Both the position numbers and the translations under genes were made by a program. Shown one piece after another: positions 45,873-57,680 of a DNA stretch of 64,000 nucleotides (position 1 is its first letter; the number at the start of each line of letters is the position of its first letter). The DNA lies in the NCBI GenBank assembly GCA_018257865.1, contig JAEUBA010000010.1, forward strand, positions 124,001-188,000, given 5' to 3'. Below the pieces are notes generated by a model. That model did no database searches. It was not told the origin of the DNA and saw nothing but the letters and a program-made list of their open reading frames with translations. The stretch is from Stereocaulon alpinum (taxonomy: Eukaryota > Ascomycota > Lecanoromycetes > Lecanorales > Stereocaulaceae).

Positions 45873-48417
45873 TCAACCATGATATTCCGTGCCCGGCGCG
45901 AACAAATCGTCTTCCGGCGCTGCTCCCCCAGCCCGACCAGCGGTGACATCGTACATGATTTCATAGTCACGGTAGACGGAGAGCTTCGTAGGGTCCGCAT
46001 AATGATCGGCTTTGCCTACTGCGATTGCGACTTTGAGGGAGGGGATTTGCTCTTTGGGGATTATGGAGCCGGATGCCTGGGGGTTGATTAGCAATGGGGG
46101 AATTGGATATAGGTACGAGTTACTTGGGAAAGTTGATGATTGCTTGCTTACCCCTGTGATACGCCAGTGCAAGTTCTTCTTGAGGAATTCGATGACATCG
46201 GCTGGCTCCATGGACGCTAAAACTTGGCTGGCGTCGTCTCGGTTCTCGTGAATGATCTGCTGCTTGTAGCGTGTGATGAGAGCGTTAGTCAGAACCACTT
46301 GGCCTGTGGATTCGGATTTCTCTTCGGCTTGCTTCTTGCAATTTGCACAGCCTCCAGATGTCGTAGTAGTGTTACCATTATTGCTATTGTCGTCGTGGTT
46401 CATCTCCAGTGGAGCCACAAAGTTGAAGACTTGCCCGACTATGTTCTTGTATTCGACTGCGTCCATTGGCGTGTCGGTCTCGGGAGCTTTTCCGATCAAT
46501 ACATGGATTGTGAATGGCATCCCATGCAGCGCGAATCTAGTTGCATCATAAGTGAACATAGTTCCGGTCAGAGTTAGTAAGGAGCGGGTACCTTTCATAT
46601 TTGACATTCGCAACGTAATCATACACATCCAATTGGTCCTCCACTTTGAGCGCTTCGGGTGTGGCCGTGGTTTTGTCGATGATTTGAGCTTGAACCTTTG
46701 TGATTGTATTGAATTGCAGTGCATCGGCAACCTTGAGAGGCTCAGGCTGTACACCAGTCACAGCCGCCTTTTGCTCGGCTCTACGAGTTGCTCCGTAAAG
46801 TTCGTTGAGCTCCTTCTTCAATTCGTCTAGGGGTCTGTCGAGAACGACTTTGCCAGCAGCGTCGCGTTTCTTCGGCAAGATCGAGTACGTGTAGCCAAGG
46901 TCAGCAGTCTCGTAAACTTCATCTGAATTCCAGTACTCGCCATCCTTATTCTTACGGAACGGCAGGAGGCCCTCTTGCGCTCTCGCTTTGTCAACGAACC
47001 AGTTCTTTTTGTTCTCGCTTTTCGGATGGAGTGTTTGCCATATAGCAAAGAGACGGTCCACGTTACTACCTAGTGTTAGAGCTGAACCTAATCTTGAACC
47101 TTTCGCTAATTGGTTCTGTGACATGGGATATGTGCATGATGCTACTACTCACTTGTGGTGCAGCCAGAAAATCGGATCAAAGGCGGCCACTGGAACCCAA
47201 GACATATGTCCATAAGCTGGTTCCCCAAAGTATCCTCCGCCGCACCAAAGGTGTAGCTTGTCATGGAGCGATTCAACTGAGCCCCAGGCTTGAGGTTCGG
47301 TACCATCTAGGCGTTTTCTGGTCGAAAACATCTCGTAGTCTTCCATGGTAACGACACGATAGAAAGCCTCGCGTAGAGACGCTGTTAGGTTTCCGCCAGT
47401 GACTACTCCTGATCGCGCCTGTGTAGCTTTGTCGTCGGCGGGCATCGTAAAATCTCGAAGGCGCCGCATAACACTATCGTTGTCTTGGTATCCTTCGATG
47501 AACGGCTCTGAGACGTTCTTCTCGCCTACTTGGTTCGTTGGAGGATATCTGCTTGTGGCAACGCATTGTTCGAACTAACAGACGTCAGCTATTGTCTCCC
47601 CACGATAATTGCGTTCTCACGTGGATTTTTTTCTTGGCATCCTTCGGAATACCCTCTACTCCCCCGGTGCTCATAGGAGCGTTGCCAGGCATCTTGAAAG
47701 TATACAATGGGTTTTTGACCCATCTCAAGCCTTGCGGAGTGCGTATCCTGACCGCTTCCAGCCTAACGAGTTGAGGCACGTCGTAATTAACATAGTCCTC
47801 AGTTTTAGCATCCATAACAGGTTTCTTCATCGCCCAGTCCCAGAAGGGTAAGCGCCATTTCTCGGCTGCATGTTGCAGGGACGTACGTTGAGTAGGGGGG
47901 AAGTCGAGAATGATCTTTTCCACCATTATCTTGTACAAACGTTGCTGTGGATCCTTGAGTCAGTCATAGGTCACACAATCTTGAAGCAATCTATTTCATC
48001 GTAGCGATTATAGACATACTTCGAAAAGGAGCGTATATGGCCGGTGCCAAGTTGGGAAAAGATTCCCTCCATGCTGGCAATACTCGTTTGCTCTACGCTT
48101 CGACTCTCCGCCCTCGTCCCAAGGAAGTTTAGGTTCGCTGTGAATGCCTGAGTATCGTCAGCACTAGTCTTTAGAGAATGACTTCAGAAGAGGGTCTCAC
48201 CTGCGATCTGGAAGTACGATAATTTTTCCGAGATGTGTGTGTTTTGAAACTCTTTGAGAGCTGCTATGAATAGTGATACTTGATCCACATGGACAGGGTC
48301 ATCAGAGTTCCACCATTCATCGATCTCCATGCGCATTGGTACCTCGCCGTTATGACCAAAGCCCCGTTGGATACCCGTAATGGGGTAGTACTCATGATTT
48401 GCTGCCAAAGAACCCAT
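45873..48417 (-). CDS. Tyrosinase (polyphenol oxidase)
   Basis: Type-3 copper enzyme oxidising phenols to quinones in melanin or pigment formation; about 717 residues with the C-terminal activation-control region. Exons: 48201-48417, 48020-48147, 47621-47944, 47153-47574, 46592-47065, 46152-46536, 45873-46076. ATG 48417 is the first in frame; no signal peptide, so probably intracellular. CuA ligands are His75 (GIHSEP), His98 (CQHGG) and His107 (TWHRPY). CuB ligands are His327 and His331 (SLHDKLH) and a His of the HH pair (362-363) in FDPIFWLHHNNVDRLF. The distal part carries a CxxC insertion (GGCANCKKQ) and ends with the tyrosinase YG-like segment YEIMYDV. A TATATATAA element lies about 120 bp upstream. 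Confidence 0.93.
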
Positions 48418-49948
48418 TGTTGAGTATGTGCGGTTTTGATACTGGTGGTTTTGCGCTGCCTTCAATGATCTTGTGCAGGTAATCGATGTTTTGTACGTGA
48501 ATATGGATCTGAATTCTTCGCATCTGAATGGTCCTTATATATATTGGCAACTCACTCTGCCATTTCAATTCATTTTCGAGCCAGGGTTCCAGACCTCACA
48601 AGGATGCAAGCCTCCACGAATCAGAATCACACAGCGATCAGTATGTGGGCCGCACGACCCTATCGAGATGCAGCTAAGAGTCTCCATTGGAACTCCATGT
48701 GCCCCAATGGGCTATACACGGCGAAGTCCAGGACCCGTGGCTGGCTGATCGATGGTTCCAGATTTCAAGGCCTAGTAAATGTACTTTGCAATCAGGCCAA
48801 AACATATCAAGCAAGTTTTTACCGGCAGATGCCAAGACGTTGTCAACAGACGATGTCGACTCGTGGCTGGCTGAGAATGGGGCCAGAATAACTCCTACCT
48901 TATGTGATCGGACATAATTCTGCATACAGAGAAGGCGTTGGTGAGGCCAGCTGAGTGCGGACAACGGTGGCTGGCCGGCCTGGTCTAGAATAGCCGGAAG
49001 TCCATATAGCTAGCCTTGATGGTGTAACGAATGTCAACTCATAATCTCGGCTACTTGTAGTAATCACGAGAGGGCGAATGCAGACCCAGTCCACTCTTCC
49101 TCGATTGGGTACCGAGCCGTGACCACCCATCGCCTGAAATGCGTGGAGGAGCTGTCATCAGTCCGAGATGGGTAAGATTGAAGCACGTTGTGGCTTGGAA
49201 AGTCACAGCTGAAGAGCCCCGACTTGGTCTTGCTAGCGCACACTCGCGCCTCTAATCGTGCCGCTCCCGGCGCCACCCCCCCCCTTAACGTTCCCCACCG
49301 TGACATCAATTTCTACATACGTACTTCATGGGGGACATTAGCGTGTCTCAGGCACCAAAATAGCGCGATCAACCGTATGTGGCTTGGAATTTGACAGCTG
49401 AGTGCCCGAATTCGGAGTTTTGACATGGCTACGTACATGGCTAGACTCATAGCCAGCACTACCCTGTAAAGACGAGCAGTTGAACAGACAAAGGAGAGGG
49501 TCCAAGCAAAGACCGAAAGAACTGTCAGCGCCATCATCATCACCATCCAAGCATCGTAACAATTTCTAGCACCGGGTACGCCTCACACTGATCTCGTCAG
49601 TGATGCCTGACGCCTACCAACGATGCCCTCTCCTGCCATTCTTTCGGCATATCTCGTCGATCTCATGGGAAAGGAAAATAATTGGCTTGGCTAGCTTCTT
49701 ACAGCGTAGCAGTCGCAAGAGCGACTTACTTCTTCTGTTCGATTTCATCAATACAGGCCTCGCGTAATAGATCGAATCCGTTGGAGGAGCCTTCGGACGG
49801 AGGTGGAAACCGTGTTTCGTAACTCCTGGGCCCCAGGATCTGGCAGAAAGAAGGGATCACATAGATAGTCCACCCCTTGAAGCGATCTCTAAGAATATAG
49901 CGAGAAAGGCGCTGTTGTTGTAGCAGTCAGAGTCTCCCTCCATGAGCC
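48418..49948. other. Intergenic: tyrosinase promoter and PSY4 3' flank
   Basis: 1.5 kb without genes. A TATA box serves the tyrosinase; two imperfect copies of a 31-bp element lie near 49190 and 49379. Confidence 0.6.
48534..48547 (-). promoter_or_regulatory. TATA box of the tyrosinase gene
   Basis: On the minus strand the sequence reads CCAATATATATAAG, a strong TATA match about 120 bp upstream of the ATG at 48417. Confidence 0.45.
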
Positions 49949-51611
49949 CTATAATGCCGTACCATCTACAGTGTCAGCACCTATGTTCTCCCCACTCGTA
50001 ACCTTTCCTTCTTCCCCCTCAGCAACTCCATCAGCATCCGCAACAACAGCATCTCCATCTCCATCCGTTTCTTTCCCTTTCTCGTCTCCCTCATCGTCCC
50101 GCCCCACAGCAGCAGCCATACTCTCCCCCTCGCCCCTTCTCCCCAACGCCCCCTCTAGATCCAGCCCACCCGCCAACCCACTTCCCGGCGTCTGCGGTCC
50201 CATATCCTCCATACCTATCATATCCGGACCCCTAGCATGGACAGGCTCATTCTCATCGATGACATCTCCCATCACAGCTTCAGAGGCTGAATCTCCAAGC
50301 ACTGCTCTGTTAGCGGCTGCAGCGGCTGCGGCGCCGCTTCTCGTGATCCGGCCGTTTCGGGCTGGAGAGGAGGGAACGGGTACGATGCCTGCTTCTTGCT
50401 CTTGTCGTAGTAGCTCGCCTTGTGTGATTCCGTGACTTATACCGCTGCTGCTTGTACTCGGGTCTGATGAGTGAGGTGTATGAGATGAGACACCATTCAT
50501 ATTCACAGTCACTGTCTCCACGCTGCCTGCTCCATTTGGTCCATCAATCACCCGCGTACTTTCCGTCCGTAGATCCCCTACTAATCCTCCGTTCGCGCCG
50601 CCGAGTGTTCCAGGACTACCTCCATTGGTGCTGTGGTTACGCAACCATGGAATTTCTGTCAACTCTGCCCCACCGATGAAATCCATATCTTTCGTACCCT
50701 GCCCCTCCTCTGAATCACCAGGACTCTCAACTCCATTTACTAGCAGCCCATTGGTCGTTGGTGTAGTCGATGAAGCGAGCGTTGGCAATGGAAAGACGGA
50801 AGCGGGACTAGCGACAGAGACAATGCGGTCAAGCGCGCGGAGGTAAGAGGGGAGGGTACGGTAGTGGTTCGTTGGGTGAAGGAGTAGTTCAGCAAGGCGT
50901 TGCGAGGTATGTGGGGGTGCTGTGGGAAATGAGGTACGGAGGGTGGATTGAATGGTTTGGAGGAGAGACAGGAGGGGCGGGGGGAGCATCTTGGGAGGTG
51001 GTGCTATTGTTGCGATGGTGTTCGTTGGGGGTGAGGTGGAGCTGTGCGTGGGGGAGGCGGTTCGTTCGCGTTTCATGGGGGATGGGTCGAGTTGTGGTGA
51101 AAGTGATCGCTTTTTGGGAGATCTTGATACTGTCTCTGGCTCTTGATACGTTGTTGTGGGTTCGTGTTTGATTGTGGATTTCTCTATTGAATCTTCTTTG
51201 ACGGGGGTGTCTAGTTTGGTGGGAGTTTCCACATCTTTCAGCAATGGTGGTACAGGCTCTGGCAGTGGTATCCTCGGCATAGGGAAGTCATTGAAGGCGA
51301 TCTGAAGTGTACATTAGACGATGACATGGTAGTCTGAAGAATACTTAGCCATACACGCTCTAATCTGGGCAATATGCGCTCGAGAAGACCGGGCCATTCA
51401 GCGCTGCTTTTGATCTTAGCAGCTTTCCGTAGTAGATCAACAATTTGGCTCAGAGAAACTCACTAGTCCATTTTGCCATCCTTCGTCATCCCCTCTAAAA
51501 TACTGTCGTCTGCGAAATCGGAGTCAGCGAGCTTTCCTGCATAATGCGACTTGGGTATGAGCAGGTCAAGCAAGATGCGTAGCAGACGAATTTTGGCTCA
51601 CCTGACGCCAT
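49949..51611 (-). CDS. PSY4: Protein phosphatase 4 regulatory subunit 2 (Psy4/PPP4R2)
   Basis: Regulatory subunit of the PP4 phosphatase, which acts in DNA-damage recovery (dephosphorylating gamma-H2AX and Rad53 in yeast). About 495 residues from exons 51602-51611, 51464-51536, 51355-51406 and 49949-51301. The first exon has only 10 nt (MAS plus one base). The conserved N-terminal block is EWPGLLERILPRLERIAFND, then FPMPRIPLPEPVPP, and the family segment RLAELLLHPTNHYRTLPSYL with LRALDRIVSV. The remainder is disordered, with an Ala run (AAAAAAA) and Gly/Asp/Glu-rich tail. Recognition rests on the conserved block; the tail is not diagnostic. Confidence 0.85.
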
Positions 51612-52035
51612 TGTCCGGGAAAGAAAATTCATCAGCTAGGAAGTGAAAGACTGAGTCAAAGTTGAGCAAAAACAATCATGCACGTTCAAATCTAAAGTAA
51701 GGTACTTACCCGTCGAAGCTGCTGCAATGGCGACCAAACACTATCGATACGCCGCGGTTGTTTTAGTAGACGCGTCTAGCGCGCTGAATAATCCGGCAGC
51801 ACTTTAAGGCTAATCCTTTCAGCTTATATCGGAGAGCTTCACTTTCTTACACAGATAGTTAGTGCAATAAGGCAGACACTTGCTGCTGTATAGTCACTAC
51901 TAGCGCAGACTGCTGTATCGAAACCCCGGTTAAGTGAATGGAAAGTTTGGTCCCTCAGTAGCTAAGATATTGTGTGAAATCAGCTCTTGATCTGTCTGTT
52001 GATGATCCTGGTCCCCACCCCAGCGCCTTGTACGC
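51612..52035. other. Intergenic: PSY4 promoter and NPR2 3' flank
   Basis: No feature seen. Confidence 0.6.
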
Positions 52036-53367
52036 TCACCGACAGATAATTTGTACATCTTCCCAAGCCTTCAGCCGTTGGATCAATTCCTTTTCACTAA
52101 TCATCAGATCTGTACATATCTCATCAAAGCAGTGTGTCCCATCTAGATACTTCTCCAAGCTTTTATCTGCATTCTCAGCCTTAGGAACAGATACTCTCGG
52201 TTTTCTGGAATCATACTCCAATTCCTCCTTCGCCCATCTCCTCCGCTTCTTGGAAGAAGCGAACGCATACTTGTGCACCCGGTACAGGAAGCCTTTGATA
52301 ACTCCAAATGTAACGAGGCGTCTAAGGTCGATTCTGGATACCACGTCATCATGATCGTAGCACCAGTTTCGTAGGCTTAGGCCTTGCCGGAGGGAGAGGT
52401 ATAGCTCAACTAACTCAGTGCCACTGGTAGTTTTTCCTTCCTCACCTTTTGGAACAGCAAAAGCGGTGTTATCGTCCCGCAGCGCGACATATCTAGCACA
52501 CTCTTCCTGCGTCTCCTCGTTCTCGACGAATTCCGATATCTCAGCTGTGCACGCGTAGATAGCGGAGAAGCTGAAAACATCGAGTAGAAGTACGCAACCG
52601 TAGTACAGTAGGTGGCGTATAGCTTTCTTCACAAGCTTGAGATCCGCGTCTGCTAGGAGACTGATCTGCTTAACGCTGTTGATACCATTGATGTGAGGAA
52701 GGATTCGTAGCATCGTTAGATCCCAATTCTCATCGATTAGGTCTTCGAGGCGCACTGTGCTGAGGGGCACATGGTGCGCGTACAACGGTGGTGGCGGAGG
52801 GTAAGTTGGAAAGAGCTTGATGTTGAGCGTATTCGAATCGTCTATGGGGATCATTGCCTCACTATAGTTATTGAGATCTTCGAGCAAAATTTCGCATAGA
52901 GCGTAAATATTCCCCGTGTCAGGCCTTGAGTCATCTTTCGACAAGAATTGGCTCTGCTCTTCCAGTGTTCGGAACAGCGTGTTCAATTTCCGTACTACAG
53001 GGATGTACGAGCTGAAATCCGCATCCTCGGCTAGTACGAGGCAAAAATTGAATGTATAGGCGTTACGGGGATAAGAGGGAGAGGATATGCATTGTGGATA
53101 AGATAGGATACGGTGGTGGGCCGTTGTGAGTTGGAGTAGGCCGTTATTGCAGAGAGTAGGGTGGGGGATTAGCGTATTCGCGATAGGAGGGAAGTGGAGG
53201 AGAGGGATGGAGGGTGCGGAAGGGGAGGCGGTTATAGAGGAGGTGGGAACCTGGTGGAGGACTTTCGGGCCTGAATTGGGTTGTCAGCTATCGAGTGGTA
53301 GATTGTGGAGAGGCGTCTTAGGACCTTCATTGACGTCGAAGATGGCAAGGAAGATTGCCTTAAGCAT
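52036..53367 (-). CDS. NPR2: Nitrogen permease regulator 2 (Npr2/NPRL2)
   Basis: Subunit of the SEACIT/GATOR1 complex, which restrains TORC1 under amino-acid limitation at the vacuole. About 425 residues from exons 53325-53367 and 52036-53270. The N-terminus MLKAIFLAIFDVNEGPKVLH matches the longin-type start of the family, continuing QVPTSSI. Later landmarks are FNFCLVLAEDADFSSYIPVV, the Pro-rich insertion LFPTYPPPPPLYAHHVPLST, DLTMLRILPHINGINSVKQI and a winged-helix C-terminal half ending in FDEICTDLMISEKELIQRL. The intron has a weak GTCCTA donor; unspliced RNA would stop after 28 codons. The product is a little shorter than many Npr2 proteins. Confidence 0.9.
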
Positions 53368-54162
53368 GATAAGAGGGAAGGTATGAGCTTGCCGTGAAGG
53401 CAGCGATTGGTGATCTATGGTCACATGGTTACAGAATCGCAAGGCCGAGCAAGCTTCATACACAGGCGGACAGAGGCGGGCGTTTCCGCTTGCGGGACGG
53501 CCCTTACCTAGAACTATATTGGCAACGGTTTTCATGGCTTGGCGTGGCATTTTGTTCGTCTTTTGACGCGCTCAGCATTAGGTTTCCTGAGCCAGAGCTA
53601 TGCAGTATTTATCTCTCTTGTGTGATGAAACGTAGAGATTGATCTTGTAAAACAAAAAAATAGAGCCAGATTCTCGGCACGGCATTTCTTAACATGGCTC
53701 GAACTCTAGCTTGGAGAGACCATGATCGTACTACTCTACGCTCTGTCAGAGCGAGCATCTGCCGGGATGAGCTAAACCTTCAGCGACTTGTACAAAACCT
53801 ATACGGTTGGTTGTTACGGTTGCTAACATGCCCATCTAAACTATATGCAAGTCTACCATCCTCAACAATGCAACCCCGTACACATATCAGTCGCTTCCGG
53901 GCTGCAGCTGCAGCCCTTGTTCGACTTCAGTCGCCGCTTACCAGTCTGTCTATTACACCTTACGAGCTGTTGCAAGGTAAGAGATCAAGGATCAATTGCT
54001 CATAAATATGCCTCGATGGCACAACATTATACGATCCAGATACAAATTAAGCTTATGAAATACAGGAAACAGCCCGGGCATAACAATCCTCTAGCGTTAA
54101 ATCCGAAGGCATAGCCAAGTCAACCCCTCCCCACCTCCTATATTCGACCAACCCACCATGTA
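53368..54162. other. Divergent promoter of NPR2 and MDM12
   Basis: An 103-codon open frame at 53694-54005 shows no family resemblance and I do not call it. No repeat seen. Confidence 0.55.
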
Positions 54163-55338
54163 ATGTCAATCGAAATAGACTGGCCTAATCTAACCACTGG
54201 CCCCTCAGGCCAAGAGCTCGCCGACTCTATCCGCGACTTCATTCACGAAAAGTTCCAGCAAGTCCAACTCCCGCGCTTCATACGCTCCGTGCAAGTCCAC
54301 TCCTTCGATTTTGGGGAGGAGTGTCCTATTGTGGAGCTCAAGGATATATCTGACCCATTGGACGAATTCTACGAGGATGATGGGGACGAAGACGAAGCTG
54401 AAGAGGTTCCAGAGGAGGCAGAAGAGGGACAGCTTGACCCTATGTCGCCAGCGAAAGCTGAGGCACAAGCGCCCTTGAAAACAAGCAGATCACGCAAATT
54501 CAGCTCCTCTGCAACGCCTAAGCCGACATTCATAGACACTCGCCTCCCAACCCTCCGCTCCGGCATCACAACGCCCTTCCTCTCCCGCTCCACCACACCT
54601 GGCATAGGCAGTACCTCGAATCTAGGCTACTTCCACCTCCCCCTCAGTGCAGGACTATCGGGGACTCAGACACCGCTAGCACCATGGAACGAGTATCAGG
54701 GTCCTCCTTCACCATTGCGGCAGCATGATCAGCATTGGCATCATCACCATCATGAGTATGCCGATCCGAATTCTAGGCCATCGACATCGCATACGCTTCC
54801 TACTTTCCCGCCTTTCATCCGTGCGCAGGAAACTCCTTCGACCACAGGAGATCGATCGCAGGATCTGCAGACGACACTACACATCTCCTACAGTGGTTCG
54901 CTCTCGCTTTCTCTGACAGCGGAGATACTGCTCGACTATCCTATGCCTTCGTTCGTAGGCATCCCACTGAAGCTACAAATTACTGGTCTAAGCTTCGACG
55001 GCGTAGCATTGTTGGCCTACTTGAGGCAGCCGGACAAGAACAAGGTCAACTTTTGCTTCTTAGGTGCTGAGGATGCCAAGGCTTTGGTTGCGGATGGAGG
55101 GCTAAGCGATGCTTCCACAGGGGAGGGAGATTTGGATGGCACGCTGGACAAGGGGAAAGAGGGCAAGCTCGGTGGCCTGCTACGGGAGATAAGGGTAGAG
55201 AGTCAGATTGGCAGGCAAGAGAATGGGAAGCAGGTTCTCAAAAACGTCGGGAAAGTGGAGAAATTTGTGCTGGAGCAGGTACGGAGGATCTTTGAGGATG
55301 AGTTCGTCTGGCCTAGCTTTTGGACCTTTCTTGTCTAA
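54163..55338 (+). CDS. MDM12: ERMES component Mdm12
   Basis: Soluble SMP-domain subunit that bridges ER-anchored Mmm1 and mitochondrial Mdm34/Mdm10 in the ERMES lipid-transfer tether. A single exon encodes 391 residues, the usual length in filamentous fungi. The N-terminal signature MSIEIDWPNLTTGPSGQELA with FIHEKFQQVQLPRFIRSVQV and HSFDFG is diagnostic. A variable acidic and Ser/Pro-rich insertion (including a short His run) follows, then the second half of the SMP domain (LHISYSGSLSLSLTAEILLD, GIPLKLQITGLSFDGVALLA) and the C-terminal VEKFVLEQVRRIFEDEFVWP. No introns, in contrast to nearly all neighbours. It converges on the EFM2-like gene with 30 bp between stop codons. Confidence 0.97.
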   Translation: MSIEIDWPNLTTGPSGQELADSIRDFIHEKFQQVQLPRFIRSVQVHSFDFGEECPIVELKDISDPLDEFYEDDGDEDEAEEVPEEAEEGQLDPMSPAKAEAQAPLKTSRSRKFSSSATPKPTFIDTRLPTLRSGITTPFLSRSTTPGIGSTSNLGYFHLPLSAGLSGTQTPLAPWNEYQGPPSPLRQHDQHWHHHHHEYADPNSRPSTSHTLPTFPPFIRAQETPSTTGDRSQDLQTTLHISYSGSLSLSLTAEILLDYPMPSFVGIPLKLQITGLSFDGVALLAYLRQPDKNKVNFCFLGAEDAKALVADGGLSDASTGEGDLDGTLDKGKEGKLGGLLREIRVESQIGRQENGKQVLKNVGKVEKFVLEQVRRIFEDEFVWPSFWTFLV

Positions 55339-55368
55339 TACCTTGCTGGCCAATGCCAAAAGCAAATT

Positions 55369-56583
55369 TCAATCCTCCACAGTGGAGGCCGACGCCCATG
55401 CCCATACACTCCACCAACACTTCACTTCCAGGCCTTCATGTGACGAGTTCTGCCAGTCATCGTAGCCCGTTTCCTTTCCTTCTTCTAGTATTTCAAACCC
55501 TGTGTTGTGCATCTTGGCTCTGAAGTCCTCAGGATAACACGACTCAGGCCTCAACGGCAGCTCAACAAAGATCCGCGATTTAGCCCCATTTCTTATGTAG
55601 TCTGCCATTGTGGTGACTAGCCACACTGAGTGCTCAGGCGCATACAGCGAGTCGGCTGCGAATACGATGTCGTACTTCCCCTTCTCGTCTACTTGGCTCG
55701 GGGACTCTGACCAATCAAGCTCTCCGGCTGTAACGTTGCTGCCACGACATTTCGCCAGTGCTTGGTTTTGCTGAACATTATACTCAAGGTTTGCTACAAT
55801 AGGCGCGAGGTCCGTAAGGCGTATCTCAACAGAGAAGAGTCCCGAGGCTGCAAGTCCAACGAGACCAGTACCAGCTCCAAGTTCTAGGACTCTGGGACGT
55901 ACATCGTAAGAAGTTGATCCACTTGTGGCTGGCTCAATCGATCTGGGAGAATTAGATCTGATACACGGAAAGTGTCGAGGTAGCAGTATAGGCAGTCTCT
56001 TTGCCAGTAGATATGAGGCAATCCAAGTCTTATGTCCCAGATTATCGCCAGTAAGGGATGGCTCGTATAGCTGGATGTTGAGTAATTTTTGATCAGTGAC
56101 ATCCTGTGTGGGGACTAGAACAGGAATTCCGAATGTCCTGCGCATGGAGGGCATAGCCGTCCTCCCCGATCGCTCGCTCAGTCGCTTGCTGGCGGCTTCC
56201 CATATCGCTTCTTTGTCTTCACCTTTCTCGATCCAGTTCAATGGACTGGATATTATCCTCGTTAGGTAGGATGGAACGCCATTCCCGTCAAGCAGTGAAG
56301 GCTCTTTGTTTTCAGGAGCGTCGACATCCCAGGATGAGAGTCCTAGTGCAAGTTGAGAAAGCGTGGAAAGGAGCAAAGCTGCGGATGGTTTTGTGTAAAG
56401 TTGGGGAAGGTCGAGGACTGCATAGCAAAGTCTTAACTCAGCGTCAGCTCAGGCACAGTTTTTAGACGCTTAAGGCCATGGCTTACCGTGCCGTGGGCCA
56501 CTACTTTGTCTTTCAGTTACGGGCAAGCCAGCGAGATCTGAGCCCGCTTCGTCGTTTTCTTTGGGGACCTCAAGCCAATCCAT
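55369..56583 (-). CDS. EFM2-like protein-lysine N-methyltransferase
   Basis: Seven-beta-strand methyltransferase of the METTL21/EFM group; the nearest named relative by sequence landmarks is yeast Efm2, which methylates elongation factors. Exons 56487-56583 and 55369-56417 give about 381 residues. The first exon starts MDWLEVPKE; after the 69-bp intron comes VLDLPQLYTKPSAALLL. The landmark LSERSGRTAMPSMRRTF lies before the SAM fold; motif I is VLELGAGTGLVGLAAS, followed by LTDLAPIVANLEYNV and the catalytic-site region DIVFAADSLYAPEHS. The enzyme class is secure; the EFM2 assignment and the substrate are inference. Confidence 0.85.
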
Positions 56584-57680
56584 GGCCCATGCTAGCAGCT
56601 TGAGCACAGAAAGCAATGTGCATGAGGGCCTCCCTACCCGAGCGGGATGACGTTTAGGGCCGCACATCCGCCCTTAACCTCGGATACTCAGGGCCCTGAA
56701 ACCTACAACACCGGGCTCGATTGGTTCTTCACGTTGCTATTTGGCATGTATGTATACAATTGGTCGGCCGCACATTGAAGATGTCACCTCATCCAGCGAT
56801 GTGTCGACTCCTCCATTCCCTTACGCAGGAGCTCGTACAGTCAATGACAGCGTACTTCCAACAATCGTAGTTCTCGGTCTTCTCGCCCTCGTCGCCATAC
56901 CCACCACCATCGGCGTAGCTGAAAACGTCAGCGCTTGAAGAAGGGAGATCGTCCCGTGACAGATACAAAATAGATGCGAATGTTTAGATTGAAATGCTAT
57001 TGCTCGATTCGAAGTCAGAAAATAGAAGAAATCAATCATGCAAGAGTTGTACTCATGGGAGACAAGCTCTACATTGATTTTCAGTTGTTGACAGTGGGGT
57101 TTCCACTTTAATACTTCTACATCAACTATCTAGATCCAGATCTACCTCAACCGCTGCCTTTGGAGATGGTACGGAGTATTAGCGAAGATCCGGCAACGTT
57201 GAGTTGGAACTATGTGGATAAAGGTACACGGGAGATCAAGTGTGTGTATCGGACGCCAAGTAAACCACATATTGTGGGATCGCGGGGCTGGGATACTGAT
57301 TATGAATATTGCGTTTCAGAGCCGGAACAACAGCACCCTAGAGCCAATAAGAGGGCAGTGGGAGCCACTTTTTGATAAGGAGAGAGCAGAGCCCACGGCT
57401 AGGGAGCCAAGAGTCGAGTTCAGCAGCACCATGATCGAGAGACCAATGGAATGAAAACAGACGTTGACATGTCTTAGTCTACGTCCCACCCCATGATAGG
57501 AATCCTCTACCTCTATCTATACACCAAAATATATACAAGGGTCCCCAGATGCAAATGAGTACCATAGCCCGCAACTTCAGCTGACCTTGGGAGATCCATT
57601 TGGACGATCCGAAAATCCGAAGTCCCTTGGTCCCCAACTCCTGTTCGCTAATGCAAATGCAGATTATGCCAGGCCGTCAT
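56584..57680. other. Intergenic: EFM2-like promoter and MFS 3' flank
   Basis: Contains a possible small membrane peptide (56750-56938), listed separately. No other feature was found. Confidence 0.55.
56750..56938 (+). CDS. Possible 62-residue single-pass membrane peptide
   Basis: From ATG 56750 the frame encodes a short polar N-terminus and one hydrophobic stretch (VLPTIVVLGLLALVAIPTTI) ending VAENVSA. No homologue is recognised and no introns are needed. A chance hydrophobic frame is equally possible. Confidence 0.22.
   Translation: MYTIGRPHIEDVTSSSDVSTPPFPYAGARTVNDSVLPTIVVLGLLALVAIPTTIGVAENVSA

Noticed and set aside
49971..50435. Ser/Pro-rich plus-strand open frame opposite PSY4
   Set aside because: Antisense shadow of the disordered PSY4 tail, which has the conserved block and matching splice sites.
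53694..54005. 103-codon open frame with ATG start upstream of MDM12
   Set aside because: No resemblance to any family, irregular composition, and it occupies the divergent promoter of NPR2 and MDM12.
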